A program made the position numbers and the translations under genes. Positions 18,378 to 29,482 of a stretch of DNA of 64,000 bases are shown here, piece after piece. This DNA is from Methylobacterium sp. Leaf465. Lineage in GTDB: Bacteria; Pseudomonadota; Alphaproteobacteria; Rhizobiales; Beijerinckiaceae. Within the stretch, counting starts at the first letter, position 1; every line of letters begins with the position of its first letter. The notes under the pieces are model-generated. The model saw only the letters and a program-made list of their open reading frames with translations. It was not told the origin of the DNA and ran no database searches. The stretch spans positions 151,608 through 215,607 of the forward strand of contig NZ_LMRA01000001.1 in NCBI RefSeq assembly GCF_001424705.1, written 5' to 3'.

Positions 18378-19529
18378 ATGAATTCCCTCGATCTTCCCAA
18401 GGCTCCCCACGAGACGCGCGTCGTCGTCGCCATGTCGGGCGGCGTCGATTCCTCCGTCGTGGCCGGGCTCCTGAAGCGGCAGGGCTACGACGTCGTCGGC
18501 ATCACGCTCCAGCTCTACGATCACCGCGCCGCCACCCATCGCAAGGGGGCCTGCTGCGCCGGCCAGGACATCCACGACGCGCGCCGGGTGGCCGAGACCC
18601 TCGGCATTCCCCATTACGTCCTCGATTACGAGGACCGCTTCCGGGAATCGGTGATCGACCGCTTCGCCGAGAGCTACCTCGCCGGCGAGACGCCGATCCC
18701 CTGCGTCGAGTGCAACCGCTCGATCAAGTTCCGCGACCTGCTGCGCACCGCCCGGGACCTGGAGGCCGATTGCCTCGCCACCGGGCACTACGTGGCGAGC
18801 CGGCCCGAGGCCTCCGGCGGACGCGGGCTCTACCGCGCCCTCGATCCGGCCCGGGACCAGAGCTACTTCCTCTATGCCACCACGGCGGAACAGCTCGACT
18901 TCCTGCGCTTCCCCCTGGGCGAGCTCCCGAAGGACGAGACCCGGCGCCTCGCCCGCGACCTCGGCCTCGCCGTGGCCGAGAAGGCCGACAGCCAGGACAT
19001 CTGCTTCGTGCCCCAGGGGCGCTACGCCGACGTGATCGCGCGGCTGCGGCCGGACGCGGCCCGGGCCGGTGAGATCGTCGATCTCGGCGGCCGGGTGCTC
19101 GGGCAGCACGAGGGCATCATTCACTACACCGTCGGCCAGCGCCGGGGCCTGCGCCTCGCGGTGGGCGAGCCCCTCTACGTCATCCGCCTCGAGCCCGACA
19201 CCGCCCGGGTCGTGGTCGGGCCGCGCGCGGCGCTCGCCACCAGCCGCATCCGCATCACCGACCTGAACTGGCTCGGCGACGCGGGGCCGGTGGAGAGCCT
19301 GCCGGTGGCGGTGCGCGTGCGCTCGACCCGGGAGCCGCGACCGGCCCTCCTGAGCCGCGATGCGTCGGGCGACGGCGCCGAGATCGTCCTCGCCACCCCG
19401 GAGGACGGCGTCTCGCCCGGACAGGCCTGCGTGCTCTACGCCGATGACGGCCCGCGCGCCCGGGTCCTCGGCGGTGGCACCATCCGGCGCATCGACGCGT
19501 TGGCGACCGGCGCGGCCGAAGCGGCCTGA
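18378..19529 (+). CDS. mnmA: tRNA-specific 2-thiouridylase MnmA
   Basis: 383 residues from ATG 18378. It thiolates U34 of Lys, Glu and Gln tRNAs. The PP-loop SGGVDSS lies at residues 18-24, the first catalytic cysteine is in PCVECNR and the second in SQDICFVP. The C-terminal part has the tRNA-binding GQRRGL and the beta-barrel. It is followed 52 bases later by pmtA, possibly in one transcript. Its substrates include the tRNA-Lys(TTT) encoded at 54423. Confidence 0.96.
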   Translation: MNSLDLPKAPHETRVVVAMSGGVDSSVVAGLLKRQGYDVVGITLQLYDHRAATHRKGACCAGQDIHDARRVAETLGIPHYVLDYEDRFRESVIDRFAESYLAGETPIPCVECNRSIKFRDLLRTARDLEADCLATGHYVASRPEASGGRGLYRALDPARDQSYFLYATTAEQLDFLRFPLGELPKDETRRLARDLGLAVAEKADSQDICFVPQGRYADVIARLRPDAARAGEIVDLGGRVLGQHEGIIHYTVGQRRGLRLAVGEPLYVIRLEPDTARVVVGPRAALATSRIRITDLNWLGDAGPVESLPVAVRVRSTREPRPALLSRDASGDGAEIVLATPEDGVSPGQACVLYADDGPRARVLGGGTIRRIDALATGAAEAA

Positions 19530-19581
19530 CCGGATCACGGCCCGAACGAACCCCATCCCCCAACAGGACGACGAGATCGAC

Positions 19582-20235
19582 ATGCTGAGCGAGCCGCGGG
19601 AGGCCGGTCCGAGCACCGCCCTGATGCGCAAGGCCTATGCGCGCTGGGCGCCGGTCTACGACGTGGTCTACGACAAGCTGACGGAGCCGGCCGCCCGCGA
19701 CGCGGTGAACGCCGCCGTCGCCTGCGGCCCGCGCATCCTTGAGGCCGGCGTCGGCACCGGCCTGTCGCTGGGCTACTACCCCCCGACGAGCTTCGTCTGC
19801 GGCGTCGACCTCTCCGAGGACATGCTGAAGCGCGCGCGCGCCAAGGTTCTGCGCCGCGGCCTGCGCCACGTGCGCGGCCTCCAGGTGATGGACGTCTGCC
19901 GCCTCGGCTACGCCGATGCGAGCTTCGACGCCGTGGTGGCGCAGTTCCTCATCACCCTGGTGCCGGATCCCGAGGCCGCCCTCTCCGAGTTCCTCCGCGT
20001 GGTCCGGCCGGGCGGCGAGATCGTGCTGGCCAATCATTTCGGCCAGGACACCGGGCCCGTGGCCAAAGTCGAGGAGATCGTGGCGCCGCTCTGCACGAAG
20101 ATCGGCTGGTCCTCCGACTTCAAGGCGAGCCGGATCGAGGCCTGGGCCCGTGCCCATGGGGTCGAGTTCATCGGCGTCGCGCCGACCTTCCCGGGCGGGT
20201 TCTTCAAGATCCTGCGGATGCGCAAGCGCGGGTGA
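19582..20235 (+). CDS. pmtA: Phosphatidylethanolamine N-methyltransferase, Rhodobacter PmtA type
   Basis: 217 residues from ATG 19582. It is a class I SAM-dependent methyltransferase: motif I ILEAGVGTGLSL, motif II VDLSEDMLKRAR and the post-motif VVRPGGEIVLANHF. The N-terminal YARWAPVYDVVYDKLT and the C-terminal PTFPGGFFKILRMRK agree with soluble PmtA enzymes that methylate phosphatidylethanolamine toward phosphatidylcholine. Related ubiquinone/UbiE methyltransferases are the main alternative. The stop overlaps the GTG of the next gene. Confidence 0.85.
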   Translation: MLSEPREAGPSTALMRKAYARWAPVYDVVYDKLTEPAARDAVNAAVACGPRILEAGVGTGLSLGYYPPTSFVCGVDLSEDMLKRARAKVLRRGLRHVRGLQVMDVCRLGYADASFDAVVAQFLITLVPDPEAALSEFLRVVRPGGEIVLANHFGQDTGPVAKVEEIVAPLCTKIGWSSDFKASRIEAWARAHGVEFIGVAPTFPGGFFKILRMRKRG

Positions 20236-21041
20236 GCGCGCCGACGCCTCCGCCCGCCGGACCCGCCGGAGCGCCGAGCCGGCTGAAGCGCCTCCTCCGC
20301 TGGGGACCGCTCCTGCTCCTCGTCTGCGCCTCCCTGGCCGTGCTGGCCTCCGGCGCCTCGCATCTCCTCAGCCTTGACCGGCTGCTCGCCTCCCGGGCCT
20401 GGCTCAACGCCTGGGTGGCCGAGGATCGCTTCCGCGCGATGGTGGTCGCCTACCTCGTCTATGTCGGGGCCGTGGTGGTGTCGGTGCCGGCCTCGCTCTT
20501 CCTGACGATGCTGTGCGGATTCCTGTTCGGGATCGTGCCCGGCGCCCTCGTCGCCGTCGCCTCGGCCACCACGGGGGCCGCCATCGTCTTCACCATCGGG
20601 CGCGGGGCGGCCTCCGACCTGCTCCTGCGGCGGGCCGGTCCCCGCCTGGCGGGCCTCGCGGCGGGCTTTCGCGAGGACGCCTTCGGCTACATCGCCTTCC
20701 TGCGCCTGCTGCCGATCTTTCCGTTCTGGATGACCAACCTCGCCCCGGCCGCCTTCGGGGTGCGGCGCAGCACCTTCGTGCTGGCGACCCTAATCGGCCT
20801 CCTGCCGGGGGCCTTCGTGTACGCCGCCACCGGCGCGGCGATCGAGGACGTGGTGCTGGCGCACGAGACCGCCAAGGCGGCATGCCTCGCCGCCGACGGC
20901 CTCGATTGCGAGAACGCCCTGACTTTGCGCGCGCTCATCACCCCCAAGATGGTGCTCGGCCTGGGCGCCCTGGCCGCCCTGGCCCTGATCTCGGTATTCC
21001 TACGACGTCGCCTCCAGGCGCGGCGCCGGCTAGAATCCTGA
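20232..21041 (+). CDS. TVP38/TMEM64 (DedA-like) membrane protein
   Basis: 269 residues from GTG 20232, overlapping the pmtA stop (GTGA). There are five to six hydrophobic segments; the family core is VPASLFLTMLCGFLFGIVPGALVAVASATTGA and FLRLLPIFPFWMTNLAPAAFGV. Members of this SNARE-associated-Golgi family are linked to lipid scrambling or transport. The overlap with pmtA hints at a role with phospholipids, which is inference. Confidence 0.85.
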   Translation: MSAPTPPPAGPAGAPSRLKRLLRWGPLLLLVCASLAVLASGASHLLSLDRLLASRAWLNAWVAEDRFRAMVVAYLVYVGAVVVSVPASLFLTMLCGFLFGIVPGALVAVASATTGAAIVFTIGRGAASDLLLRRAGPRLAGLAAGFREDAFGYIAFLRLLPIFPFWMTNLAPAAFGVRRSTFVLATLIGLLPGAFVYAATGAAIEDVVLAHETAKAACLAADGLDCENALTLRALITPKMVLGLGALAALALISVFLRRRLQARRRLES

Positions 21042-21227
21042 TCGAATTTGGCCAGACACCTGATCTAAAAAGTTGTATCTCCGGACGCAGCCTAATGCGG
21101 TGCGGAGCGTTGGTGGGCAATCGCGCTCCGAGCCGTCGCCCTGAAAACGCCACTGGATCACGCTCCAGATCGGGTTCACGCCGTCACCCGCCGCGCCGTT
21201 GGGACACCGGAAACGCCAAGTACCGAG

Positions 21228-22718
21228 ATGGGTGTGACGTCGCGCGTCGAAATTCAGCAGGAGGCGACCGCCACGAACCCCGTGGCCGCCCGCGGTCTCG
21301 GCCGGCATCTCGGCCTGTCCGGTCGGCTCTTCCTGCTCACCGTGGCGTTCGTGGCGCTGATCGAGGTGCTGATCTACGTCCCGACGGTGGCGAATTACCG
21401 CCGGATGTGGCTGTCGGACCGGATCGCCGCCGCCCAGGTGGCCGCCCTCGTCCTCGACGCGGCCCCCGACCAGCAGGTCTCGGAGGGGCTGTCCCAGCGC
21501 CTGCTCGCGGGTGCGGGCGCGCGGGCCATCGCGGTGCGCGGCAACGGGACCCGCCGGCTCCTCGCCAACGAGCCGGTCCCGGACACGGTCTCGGACACCA
21601 TCGACCTGCGGTCGGAGCATTGGATCCGGTCGATCAACGGCGTCGCCCGGACGCTCCTGACCGAATCGGGCGATCCGATCCGCGTGATCGGGCACGGCCG
21701 CGACGGCTTCGACCTCGTGGAGATCCTGATGGATCCCCACCCCCTGCGGGAGGCCGTGGCGGATTTCTCGATCCGGCTGGCTTTGTCCTCCCTGGCCCTC
21801 GCGGCGACCGTCGCGGGCCTGATCTTCCTCGTCCTGCAGCGGGTGATCGTGCGGCCGGTCCGGCGCCTCGTCCAGAACATCACGGGGTTCGCCGACGATC
21901 CGGAAGCGATCGACGGCGTGATCGTGCCCTCGCGGCGCACGGACGAGATCGGCCATGCCGAGATCGCGCTCGCCCGCATGGAGACGGCGCTCGCGAGCGA
22001 GCTGCGCGAGAAGCGGCGGCTGGCCGGCCTCGGGTTGTCGGTGAGCAAGATCAACCACGAACTGCGCAACCTGCTGACGACGGCCCAGCTCCTCAGCGAC
22101 CGCCTCGACGGCGTCGCCGATCCCGTCGCCCAGCGGGTGGCCCCCCGCCTCGTCGCGACGCTGGATCGGGCGATCCGGTTCTGCGAGGAAACCCTGGCCT
22201 ACGGGCGGGCGACGGAGCGCAACCCGAACCGCCGCCTCGTCCCCATCGCCCAGATCGTCGCCGAGCAGGCGGACCTGGCCGGGCGCGGGCGCGATTCGAA
22301 GATCGTCATCCGCGAACTCTGTCCGACCGAGCTCCGGATCTTCGTCGACCCGGACCAATTCTCGCGCGCGCTCGCCAACATCGTCCGGAACGCCGTGCAG
22401 GCCCTGAGCCCGCAGGGGGCCGGCTACGAGGCGCCGTCCCAGGAGAACCCCGAGATCACCATCCGGGCCCGCCGCCAGGGCCAGCCCGGCGCCGGCGAGA
22501 CGACGATCCTCGTGGCCGACAACGGCCCCGGCCTGCCGTCCCGGGCCCGCGAGCACCTGTTCTCCCCGTTCAAGGGCTCGTCGCGCTCCGGCGGCACCGG
22601 CCTCGGCCTCGCCATCGCGTCGGAGCTGATCGAGCTGAACGGCGGACGCCTCAGCCTCGACGACACCGCGATCGGCACCTGCTTCCGCATCACCATCCCG
22701 GACGCCGCCGTCGCCTGA
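21228..22718 (+). CDS. Sensor histidine kinase (orphan)
   Basis: 496 residues. Membrane helices at about 27-50 and 184-206 flank a periplasmic sensor region, followed by a HAMP domain and the phospho-acceptor H277 in KINHELRNLLT. The ATPase domain has the N box (ANIVRNAVQAL), the G1 box (VADNGPGLP) and the G2 box (GTGLGLAI). No response regulator gene adjoins it, so its partner is elsewhere. The stretch between it and the upstream membrane gene (about 185 bases) shows nothing clear. Confidence 0.92.
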   Translation: MGVTSRVEIQQEATATNPVAARGLGRHLGLSGRLFLLTVAFVALIEVLIYVPTVANYRRMWLSDRIAAAQVAALVLDAAPDQQVSEGLSQRLLAGAGARAIAVRGNGTRRLLANEPVPDTVSDTIDLRSEHWIRSINGVARTLLTESGDPIRVIGHGRDGFDLVEILMDPHPLREAVADFSIRLALSSLALAATVAGLIFLVLQRVIVRPVRRLVQNITGFADDPEAIDGVIVPSRRTDEIGHAEIALARMETALASELREKRRLAGLGLSVSKINHELRNLLTTAQLLSDRLDGVADPVAQRVAPRLVATLDRAIRFCEETLAYGRATERNPNRRLVPIAQIVAEQADLAGRGRDSKIVIRELCPTELRIFVDPDQFSRALANIVRNAVQALSPQGAGYEAPSQENPEITIRARRQGQPGAGETTILVADNGPGLPSRAREHLFSPFKGSSRSGGTGLGLAIASELIELNGGRLSLDDTAIGTCFRITIPDAAVA

Positions 22719-22755
22719 GCCGACGTCGCCGGATGGCGGACCGAAGGGGCGGGCG

Positions 22756-23787
22756 CTACTCCGCTGCCGCCGCCAGGGTCAGGCCCGGCACGGTGATGCC
22801 GATGTCGCGCAGGAGCTCGGCATCCGAATCGGTCTCGTTGTTCGCCGTGGTCAGCAGCCGCTCGCCGTAGAAGATCGAGTTGGCCCCGGCGAGGAAGCAG
22901 AGGATCTGCGCCTCGCGGGTAAGGCCCTTGCGGCCGGCGCTGAGGCGCACGCGGGCGCGGGGCATCACGATGCGGGCGGTGGCGCACATCCGCACGAGGT
23001 CGAGGGGGTCGACGGCGGGGCGGTCCTCCAGGGGCGTGCCCTCCACCGCCACGAGCGCGTTGATCGGCACGCTCTCGGGGTGCGGCGCGTGGTTGGCCAG
23101 CACCTGGAGCATGCTCGCCCGGTCCTTCACCCCCTCGCCCATGCCGACGATGCCGCCGCAGCAGACGCCGATACCGGCATCGCGCACGTTCTGGAGCGTG
23201 GTGAGGCGGTCCTCGTAGGTGCGGGTCGAGATGATGTCGCCGTAGAAGTCGGGGCCGGTGTCGAGGTTGTGGTTGTAGGAGGTCAGCCCGGCCTCCGCGA
23301 GGCGCTCGGCCTGCGCAGGCGAGAGCATGCCGAGGGTGACGCAGGCCTCCATGCCGAGGCCGCGCACGCCGCGCACCATCGCCAGCACGGCGTCGAATTC
23401 CGGCCCGTCCTTGGGCTGGCGCCAGGCCGCCCCCATGCAGAAGCGGTGGGCGCCCGCCGCCTTGGCCTCGGCCGCCTCCCGCAGCACGGCATCGACCGGC
23501 ATCAGGCGCTCGCGGGCCATGCCGGTGCCCTTGTGGTGGGCGGATTGCGGGCAGTAGGCGCAATCCTCGGGGCAGCCGCCGGTCTTGATCGACAGCAGGC
23601 TGGCTCGCTGGATGTCGGCCGGATCGTTGTGGGCGCGATGGACCTCCGCCGCCCGGAACACCAGGTCGAGGAGCGGGAGGTCGTGGATCGCCTGGATCTC
23701 GGCCACGGTCCAGTCGTGACGGATCGCGGCTGAGGCGGGAGCCGGGCGGGCGGCGAGGGGGGCCAGGGTGTCGGTCATAGCCCCCAT
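22756..23787 (-). CDS. bioB: Biotin synthase
   Basis: 343 residues from ATG 23787; an in-frame ATG at 23778 (three residues shorter) has GGGG too close to it. BioB inserts sulfur into dethiobiotin. The radical-SAM cysteines lie in CPEDCAYC, and the family segments [34 protein letters not shown] and the arginine-rich RVRLSAGR are all present. No other bio genes are beside it. Confidence 0.95.
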   Translation of the reverse strand: MGAMTDTLAPLAARPAPASAAIRHDWTVAEIQAIHDLPLLDLVFRAAEVHRAHNDPADIQRASLLSIKTGGCPEDCAYCPQSAHHKGTGMARERLMPVDAVLREAAEAKAAGAHRFCMGAAWRQPKDGPEFDAVLAMVRGVRGLGMEACVTLGMLSPAQAERLAEAGLTSYNHNLDTGPDFYGDIISTRTYEDRLTTLQNVRDAGIGVCCGGIVGMGEGVKDRASMLQVLANHAPHPESVPINALVAVEGTPLEDRPAVDPLDLVRMCATARIVMPRARVRLSAGRKGLTREAQILCFLAGANSIFYGERLLTTANNETDSDAELLRDIGITVPGLTLAAAAE

Positions 23788-23828
23788 GAGGCGAATCTCG
23801 GCCGGAAAATCAAGCCGGCCGCACGCCC

Positions 23829-24713
23829 TCAATGCGTCGGTTCGCCCGCCGCGACCTTGGCGGTCCAGTCGTCGAAGGCGATGATCTCCTGGCGCTGCTC
23901 GCCGAGCCCGGCGATGCCGAGGGTCATCACGTCGCCGCTGCGCAGGAAGCGGGGCGGCTTGCGCGCCATTCCGACGCCGGGGGGCGTGCCCGTGGTGATG
24001 ATGTCCCCGGGCTCCAGCATCATGAAATGCGAGACGTAGGCGACGAGTTGCGCCGCGTCGAAGATCATCGTGGCCGTCGAACCCGTCTGCATCCGGGTGC
24101 CGTTGACGTCGAGCCACATGCCGAGATTCTTCAGGTCGGGAATCTCGTCGAGGGTGACGAGCCAGGGACCGAGGGGTCCGAAGGTCGGGCAGCCCTTGCC
24201 CTTCGTCCAGGTGCCCCCGCGCTCCATCTGGTACGCGCGCTCGGACACGTCGTTGCAGATGCAGGCGCCCGCCACGTAGGACAGGGCCTCGTTGGCGTGC
24301 ACGTAGGAGGCGCGCGCGCCGATCACCAAAGCGAGTTCCACCTCCCAGTCGGTCTTGGCCGAGCCCTTGGGCAGGATGACCCGGTCGTTCGCCCCGGCGA
24401 GGCACGAGGGCGCCTTGTTGAAGAGGATCGGCTCCGGCGGAATGTCGGCGCCGATCTCGGCGGCATGGTCGCTGAAGTTCAGCCCGATGGCGACGAAGTT
24501 GCGGGTGCCGCCGACGCAGGGGCCGAGGCGGGTGTCCGCCGGCAGGGCCGGCAGGCTCGCCGGATCGAGCCGGCGCAGGCGCTCCAGGGTCTCGCGGGAC
24601 AGGGCAGGCCCGGCGATGTCGCGCACATGGGCCGAGAGGTCGCGCAGGACACCCTGCGCATCGATGAGACCCGGCTTCTCGTCTCCGCTCGCGCCGTGGC
24701 GTACCAGTTTCAT
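23829..24713 (-). CDS. Fumarylacetoacetate hydrolase family protein
   Basis: 294 residues from ATG 24713. The FAH fold is clear: [34 protein letters not shown], and the metal ligands in [11 protein letters not shown], with the closing [19 protein letters not shown]. Such enzymes are hydrolases, decarboxylases or isomerases of 2-oxo-acid derivatives such as ureidoglycolate lyase-like or oxaloacetate-acting members. The exact substrate cannot be told here. It is transcribed toward bioB with 41 bases between. Confidence 0.88.
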   Translation of the reverse strand: MKLVRHGASGDEKPGLIDAQGVLRDLSAHVRDIAGPALSRETLERLRRLDPASLPALPADTRLGPCVGGTRNFVAIGLNFSDHAAEIGADIPPEPILFNKAPSCLAGANDRVILPKGSAKTDWEVELALVIGARASYVHANEALSYVAGACICNDVSERAYQMERGGTWTKGKGCPTFGPLGPWLVTLDEIPDLKNLGMWLDVNGTRMQTGSTATMIFDAAQLVAYVSHFMMLEPGDIITTGTPPGVGMARKPPRFLRSGDVMTLGIAGLGEQRQEIIAFDDWTAKVAAGEPTH

Positions 24714-25148
24714 CGCTCGTGCCTCCGCATGGCTGTCCCCTGCCTGACATCGATCGGAGCGGGACGGGCGGCAAGGGGCAATCGGCGACGGATGGCCTGC
24801 CGTCTCACCGGCCGATCGTGCCGGGACGCCGGGCCCATGACCGGTCTGTCGCCGAAAGGTCACACCTCCGTCCGGAGATGCGCCGGGCGCATTTTTTCGC
24901 CCGCGCGGCTTACTCACGTCGACGAGAGTTTAGATGTGAACCATTCTGCCGGCATCCTCGCCAGAGCGCGCCCAGGCCTGCAATATCGCGCAAATTTCAG
25001 TATTGCTTTCGAACTATTCAGCAGTTTTATTTGTAAATCTTTGATTTGCGAAGTCGCGCCACTCGCGTCATTGTCGCTCCCAAGGTGCGAGGCCGTCCCG
25101 AACGGGACAGGACAAGCGAGCACCAACAATAGGGATGGGTCTGACGTC
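24714..25148. promoter_or_regulatory. Divergent intergenic region with AT-rich promoter zone
   Basis: No gene is supported in these 435 bases. The stretch 24970-25070 is distinctly AT-rich for this genome and probably holds the promoter of the outer-membrane protein gene. A perfect small palindrome, GTCCCG-AA-CGGGAC (25095-25108), lies about 40 bases before its start and could be an operator or 5' leader hairpin. Confidence 0.4.
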
Positions 25149-26486
25149 ATGATGGGCACGATTCGGCGCCGTTCTCTGCGCGGCCTCGCGCGATCGGGAG
25201 TTTCCACGGCCATCCTCTGCGCCGGCGTGGCCGGCGCCTCGGCCGGCGCCTTCGGCATCCGCGAGCAGAGCACCGAGGCCCAGGGCCTCGCCTTCGCGGG
25301 CGCCGCCTCGGGATCCGGCGGCGTCTCCTCGATGTTCTGGAACCCCGCCACCGTGACCATGCGGCCGGGTTGGGTCACCGAGCAGAACCTGTCCTTCATC
25401 AACCTGTCGGCAAAGATCACGCCCGACGTGGGTACGAACCCGGCCTTCGGCCGCCTGGGCGACAGCGGCGAGCTCGGCCAGGGCGCGATCGTTCCGGCCG
25501 GGGCGACCTCCTACCAGATCAACGACCGCCTCTGGGTCGGCATCACCTCCGGCGCGCCCTTCGGCCTCGTGACCAAGCCGCGGCAGACCTGGTCGGGCGA
25601 GCTCTACGGCCGGTCGAGCCGCATCTTCTCCCTGGCCTTCAACCCGGTCATCGGCTTCAAGGTCAACGAGTGGCTCTCCATCGCCGCCGGCCCGAACATC
25701 GAGTATTTCAAGCTCGTCCTGCGCCAGGCCTTCATCCCGTCCCCGGTCTTCAACCCGGCGGCCCTGCCGAGCTCCGGCCTGAAGGGCGACTCCTGGGGCG
25801 TCGGGTTCACCGCGGGTGCGCTGATCACGCCGTTCGAGGGCACCGCGATCGGCGTCGGCTACCGCTCGTCGGTCCATCACGACATCGGCGGCCAGCTCAT
25901 CCTGCCCGGGGCCCTGGCGGCGCTGGGCGGCGACATCAAGGCCAAGCTGAACACCCCCGAGAAGCTCAGTGTCGGCCTCACCCAGGCGATCACCCCGGTG
26001 GCCCGCGTCAATCTCGGCTTCGAGTGGGACAACTGGAGCCGCCTCGGGCTGGTCAACATCGTCTCGGCCGGCGCCCGCGCCGCGGCCCCGCCGCTGACCC
26101 TGAACTACAAGGACGGCTACACCTACTCCATCGGCGGCGAGTACGACTGGTCCCCGGCCCTGACGGTCCGGGCCGGCGTCGCCTACGAATCCTCCCCCAT
26201 CGACTTCTCGAACCGGTCGGTGCGCCTGCCCGACGGCGACCGGGTGAACGTGTCGGTCGGCGGAAGCTACCGCTGGAGCGAGAAGCTGACCCTCAACGTC
26301 GCCTACTCGCACTTCTTCGTGGACAAGGGGCGGATCCTGGCCGGCCCCGGCCGCGACTACAACGTCCAGAACGTCGTCTTCGCAGGCGTGGCCGACAGCA
26401 GCGCCGACATCGTCTCGGTGGGCTTCCGCTACGTCTTCGGGGAGCCCGTCGCCGCCGCGCCGGCCCCCCTGGTGCGCAAGTTCTGA
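25149..26486 (+). CDS. FadL/OmpP1-type outer-membrane transport protein
   Basis: 445 residues from ATG 25149 (or 25152). A basic N-terminus and hydrophobic stretch end in a signal-peptidase-like site (AGASAGAFG). The mature protein opens with FGIREQSTEAQGLAFAGAAS..SSMFWNPATV, the hallmark of FadL-family hydrophobic-compound channels. Alternating strands run to the C-terminus, which nearly ends in aromatic/basic residues (LVRKF). Likely cargo is fatty acids or aromatics. Confidence 0.88.
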   Translation: MMGTIRRRSLRGLARSGVSTAILCAGVAGASAGAFGIREQSTEAQGLAFAGAASGSGGVSSMFWNPATVTMRPGWVTEQNLSFINLSAKITPDVGTNPAFGRLGDSGELGQGAIVPAGATSYQINDRLWVGITSGAPFGLVTKPRQTWSGELYGRSSRIFSLAFNPVIGFKVNEWLSIAAGPNIEYFKLVLRQAFIPSPVFNPAALPSSGLKGDSWGVGFTAGALITPFEGTAIGVGYRSSVHHDIGGQLILPGALAALGGDIKAKLNTPEKLSVGLTQAITPVARVNLGFEWDNWSRLGLVNIVSAGARAAAPPLTLNYKDGYTYSIGGEYDWSPALTVRAGVAYESSPIDFSNRSVRLPDGDRVNVSVGGSYRWSEKLTLNVAYSHFFVDKGRILAGPGRDYNVQNVVFAGVADSSADIVSVGFRYVFGEPVAAAPAPLVRKF

Positions 26487-26498
26487 GGCGCCGGGTAT

Positions 26499-26969
26499 TC
26501 AGGGCGGCGGAACCGCTGCGGTCCCGCCGTCGTCGAAGCGCTTCACGTAGAAGATCCGGTCATGGCCGGGCGGATAATCGGTGATCCGCCCGCACTCGGT
26601 GAAGCCGAGGCGCGCGTAGAAGCCGGGGGCCTGGAACGTCCAGGTGTCGAGCCAGATCCCGGACAGGCCGCGCCGGCGCGCCTCGGCCTCGGCCTGCCGC
26701 ATCAGGCGCCGTCCCAGGCCCTGCCCGCGCGCCGGCCCCAGGGCCAGCAACTCCACGAAGAGCATGCCGTAGCCGTGCCGGCCCCAGAGGCCGCCGACGA
26801 TGGCGCCGTCCGCATCCCGCACCGTGAGGGCGAGGAGGCCCCAGTCGCCGCCCGGCACCTGCGCCTCGTTACAGGCGACGAGGGGCGCCAGGATCGCGGT
26901 CCGCATCCCCGGGTCGGGCTCCGCCTCCAGGCGGATCGTCCAATCGGACCCCGTCGCGGCGACGCTCAC
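26499..26969 (-). CDS. GNAT-family N-acetyltransferase
   Basis: 156 residues from GTG 26969, which overlaps the phaC stop (GTGA), so translation is probably coupled. The acetyl-CoA site is in [22 protein letters not shown], followed by [17 protein letters not shown]. No longer in-frame start makes sense, because the upstream frame is the shadow of phaC. Substrate unknown. Confidence 0.85.
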   Translation of the reverse strand: MSVAATGSDWTIRLEAEPDPGMRTAILAPLVACNEAQVPGGDWGLLALTVRDADGAIVGGLWGRHGYGMLFVELLALGPARGQGLGRRLMRQAEAEARRRGLSGIWLDTWTFQAPGFYARLGFTECGRITDYPPGHDRIFYVKRFDDGGTAAVPPP

Positions 26970-28771
26970 GCCTTCATGCGAACATAGGTGCCGGGCGCCG
27001 GGCCCAGCGAAGCGAGGCCGCCTTCGCCCGGCACCCGTGCCGGGACGCGGGCGGGGGCCTGGTGCTCCAGCCACGCGAACCAGTAGGGCCACCAGGAGCC
27101 CTTGGTCTCGGTGGCCGCCGCCATCCAGTCCTCGAACCGGCCCTTGGCCGGCCCTCCGGTCCAGAAGCCGTATTTCGGCTTGGCCGGCGGGTTCACCACC
27201 CCGGCGATATGGCCCGAGCCGGCGAGCACGTAGTCGACCGGTCCGCCGAACTTCGCGGATCCCTCGAACACCGACAGGGCGGGCGCGATGTGGTCCTCCT
27301 TGGTGGCGAGGTTGAAGATCGGGATCTTCACCTTCTTCAGGTCGAGCCGGACGTTGCCGAGGATCATCTTGCCCTGCGCGAGCGTGTTGTTCAGGTAGCA
27401 GTTGCGCAGGTAGAACGAGTGGTTGGCCGCCGGCATCCGGGTGGAATCGGCGTTCCAGTACAGCAGGTCGAAGGGCATCGGCGTCTGGCCCTTGACGTAG
27501 TTGTTGACCACGTAGGACCAGATCAGGTCGTTGGGGCGCAGCATGTTGAAGGCGGTCGCCATGCCGGTGCCTTCGAGGTAACCGCGCTTCTGCATCCGCG
27601 ACTCGATCAGGCGGATCTGATCCTCGTCGGCGAACACCTTCAGGTCGCCCGCATGGGTGAAGTCCACCTGCGTGGTCAGGAAGGTGGCGCTCTTGATGCG
27701 CTTGTTGCCGGTGGCGGCCTGCATCGCCAGGGTCACGGCCAGGAGGGTGCCGCCGACGCAGTAGCCCGCCGCCGCGACCTCGTTCTCGCCGGTGGCGACC
27801 CCGATGGCATCGATCGCGGTCTCGATGCCCTCCCGCATGTAGCTCTCGAAATCCTTGTCGGCGTGGCGCGCATCCGGGTTGACCCAGGAGATGCAGAACA
27901 CCGTCAGGCCCTGGCCGACCATCCAGGCGATCAGGCTCTTCGAGGGGTTCAAGTCGAGGATGTAGAACTTGTTGATCCAGGGCGGCACGATCAGGAACGG
28001 CCGCTTGAGCACCGTCTCCGTGGTCGGCGCGTACTGGATCAGCTCCATCAGGTCGTTGCGGAAGACGACCTCGCCCGGCGTCACCGCGACGTTGACGCCG
28101 ACCTCGAAACCCGCCGCCGGATCGGTCTGGCGCACCCGGAGCTGCCCCTTGCCGGCCTCGATGTCCTCGGCGAGCATCTTCATGCCGCGCACCAGGTTGG
28201 CGCCGTTCTCTTGGAGGGTGTGCCGGATCAGCTCCGGGTTGGTCATCACGAAGTTCGAGGGCGACAGCGCCCCGGTGATCTGGCGCAGGTAGAACTGCGC
28301 CTTGTGCCGGGTGTGCTCGTCGATGCCCTCGGCCTCGTCCACGAGGCCCTCGGCCCAGCGGGAGGTGATGAGATAGCTCTGCTTGATGAAGTCGAAGATC
28401 GGGTTGGTGGACCATTCCGCATGGGCGAAGCGGTTGTCCTTCGGCTCGGGCTCGGCCACGGGCGGAGCGCTCTCGCCCTGCAGGCGCTGCCAGGTCGAGC
28501 CCCAGAGGGTGATGAAGGCCTCGCTCAGCTTCGTCTGTGCCTCGACGGTCTTCTTCGGGTCGGCGAGCCAGGTCTCGGCGACGCTGCCGAGGGTGCGGAC
28601 CACGTCCTTGACCTCCTCGGGCGGCTCGACCGCCTCGACCGGCAGGGCGTCCGGCGTGCCCACGGGCTTCATGTAGCGCGACGCGGCCCGGCCGAATTCC
28701 TCGACCAGCAGGCTCGCGTTGCGGGACAGGGCCTCGATGTCGGGCAGCGGTGTCGTCCGTTCGGTCGTCAC
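26966..28771 (-). CDS. phaC: Class I poly(3-hydroxyalkanoate) synthase
   Basis: 601 residues from GTG 28771; the frame extends to a TTG at 28897 but the segment before the GTG is poor. The lipase-like box GYCVGGT holds the catalytic C338, the charge-relay aspartate is in [10 protein letters not shown] and the histidine in [19 protein letters not shown] and the tryptophan-rich C-terminal segment are typical of class I enzymes. It polymerises 3-hydroxyacyl-CoA to granule PHA. Its stop overlaps the GNAT start. Confidence 0.95.
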   Translation of the reverse strand: MTTERTTPLPDIEALSRNASLLVEEFGRAASRYMKPVGTPDALPVEAVEPPEEVKDVVRTLGSVAETWLADPKKTVEAQTKLSEAFITLWGSTWQRLQGESAPPVAEPEPKDNRFAHAEWSTNPIFDFIKQSYLITSRWAEGLVDEAEGIDEHTRHKAQFYLRQITGALSPSNFVMTNPELIRHTLQENGANLVRGMKMLAEDIEAGKGQLRVRQTDPAAGFEVGVNVAVTPGEVVFRNDLMELIQYAPTTETVLKRPFLIVPPWINKFYILDLNPSKSLIAWMVGQGLTVFCISWVNPDARHADKDFESYMREGIETAIDAIGVATGENEVAAAGYCVGGTLLAVTLAMQAATGNKRIKSATFLTTQVDFTHAGDLKVFADEDQIRLIESRMQKRGYLEGTGMATAFNMLRPNDLIWSYVVNNYVKGQTPMPFDLLYWNADSTRMPAANHSFYLRNCYLNNTLAQGKMILGNVRLDLKKVKIPIFNLATKEDHIAPALSVFEGSAKFGGPVDYVLAGSGHIAGVVNPPAKPKYGFWTGGPAKGRFEDWMAAATETKGSWWPYWFAWLEHQAPARVPARVPGEGGLASLGPAPGTYVRMKA

Positions 28772-28914
28772 GCGTGCATCTCTCCCCGAGTGTGGCCGAA
28801 CCTTTGGCCGCACGACGCCTGCCGCACGGTCGAGGGGGCCTCGTTTCCGACAAATTAACGCGCCATCGCGGAGTTCCGCCAGAGCGCACGCCTCCAAAAC
28901 GGCCGACTTCTCCC

Positions 28915-29241
28915 ATGTCCGGGCTTCACAACTCTCAGTTTGTCGCGGTCCTCGCCGTGGCCCTCCTGCTCGCGGGATGTTCCGGCGACCTGAATCCCAT
29001 GCGGATCGCCTACGGCACCGGCGAGGCCGGGCCGCCCGCCAAGGCGCCGGACTTCGTGGCCCAGTCCCGCCGCGGCGGCGACGACTTCATGCCGGTGGGC
29101 GTCTCCGCCCCGGCCCGGCCGATCCGGGCCAAGACGCCCGAGGGCACCAAGGCCCTGGAGGCGGAGCTCGTCGCGGCGCGCGGGCGCAACGAAGCGCGCG
29201 GCCGGTCCGCCGAGGGCGCGGCCCAGGCCGCCAAGCCGTAG
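28915..29241 (+). CDS. Small putative lipoprotein
   Basis: 108 residues from ATG 28915. The N-terminal hydrophobic stretch ends in a lipobox, LLLAGCSG, with the lipidated cysteine near residue 22. The rest is short, hydrophilic and ends in Ala/Gly. The function is not recognised. It is divergent from phaC and lies upstream of the aminotransferase gene. Confidence 0.75.
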   Translation: MSGLHNSQFVAVLAVALLLAGCSGDLNPMRIAYGTGEAGPPAKAPDFVAQSRRGGDDFMPVGVSAPARPIRAKTPEGTKALEAELVAARGRNEARGRSAEGAAQAAKP

Positions 29242-29482
29242 GCCCCCCAGATATCGTTCGGCGTCGGGGCACAAAACTGCTAGACGGGAAGCGAGCGTGC
29301 GGATTCTGCGACGGCCCTGCGCCAGGCGAGGCCGTCAAAAGACGTCCGGATTCCACCCGAGGGACATCCGGAGAAGACCACGCCACCATCTCGGGATGAT
29401 GACAGCTTCGCGCCGGGTGACGCTCGCCGCCCCGCGCCCCCATTCGTATCTCTCGCTCGTTTTCTCGGACATCGTGAAGGCC

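Noticed and set aside
20513..22870. A 785-residue plus-strand frame overlapping the TVP38 gene and the histidine kinase
   Set aside because: Arg/Pro-rich shadow frame with no domain; both underlying genes are clear.
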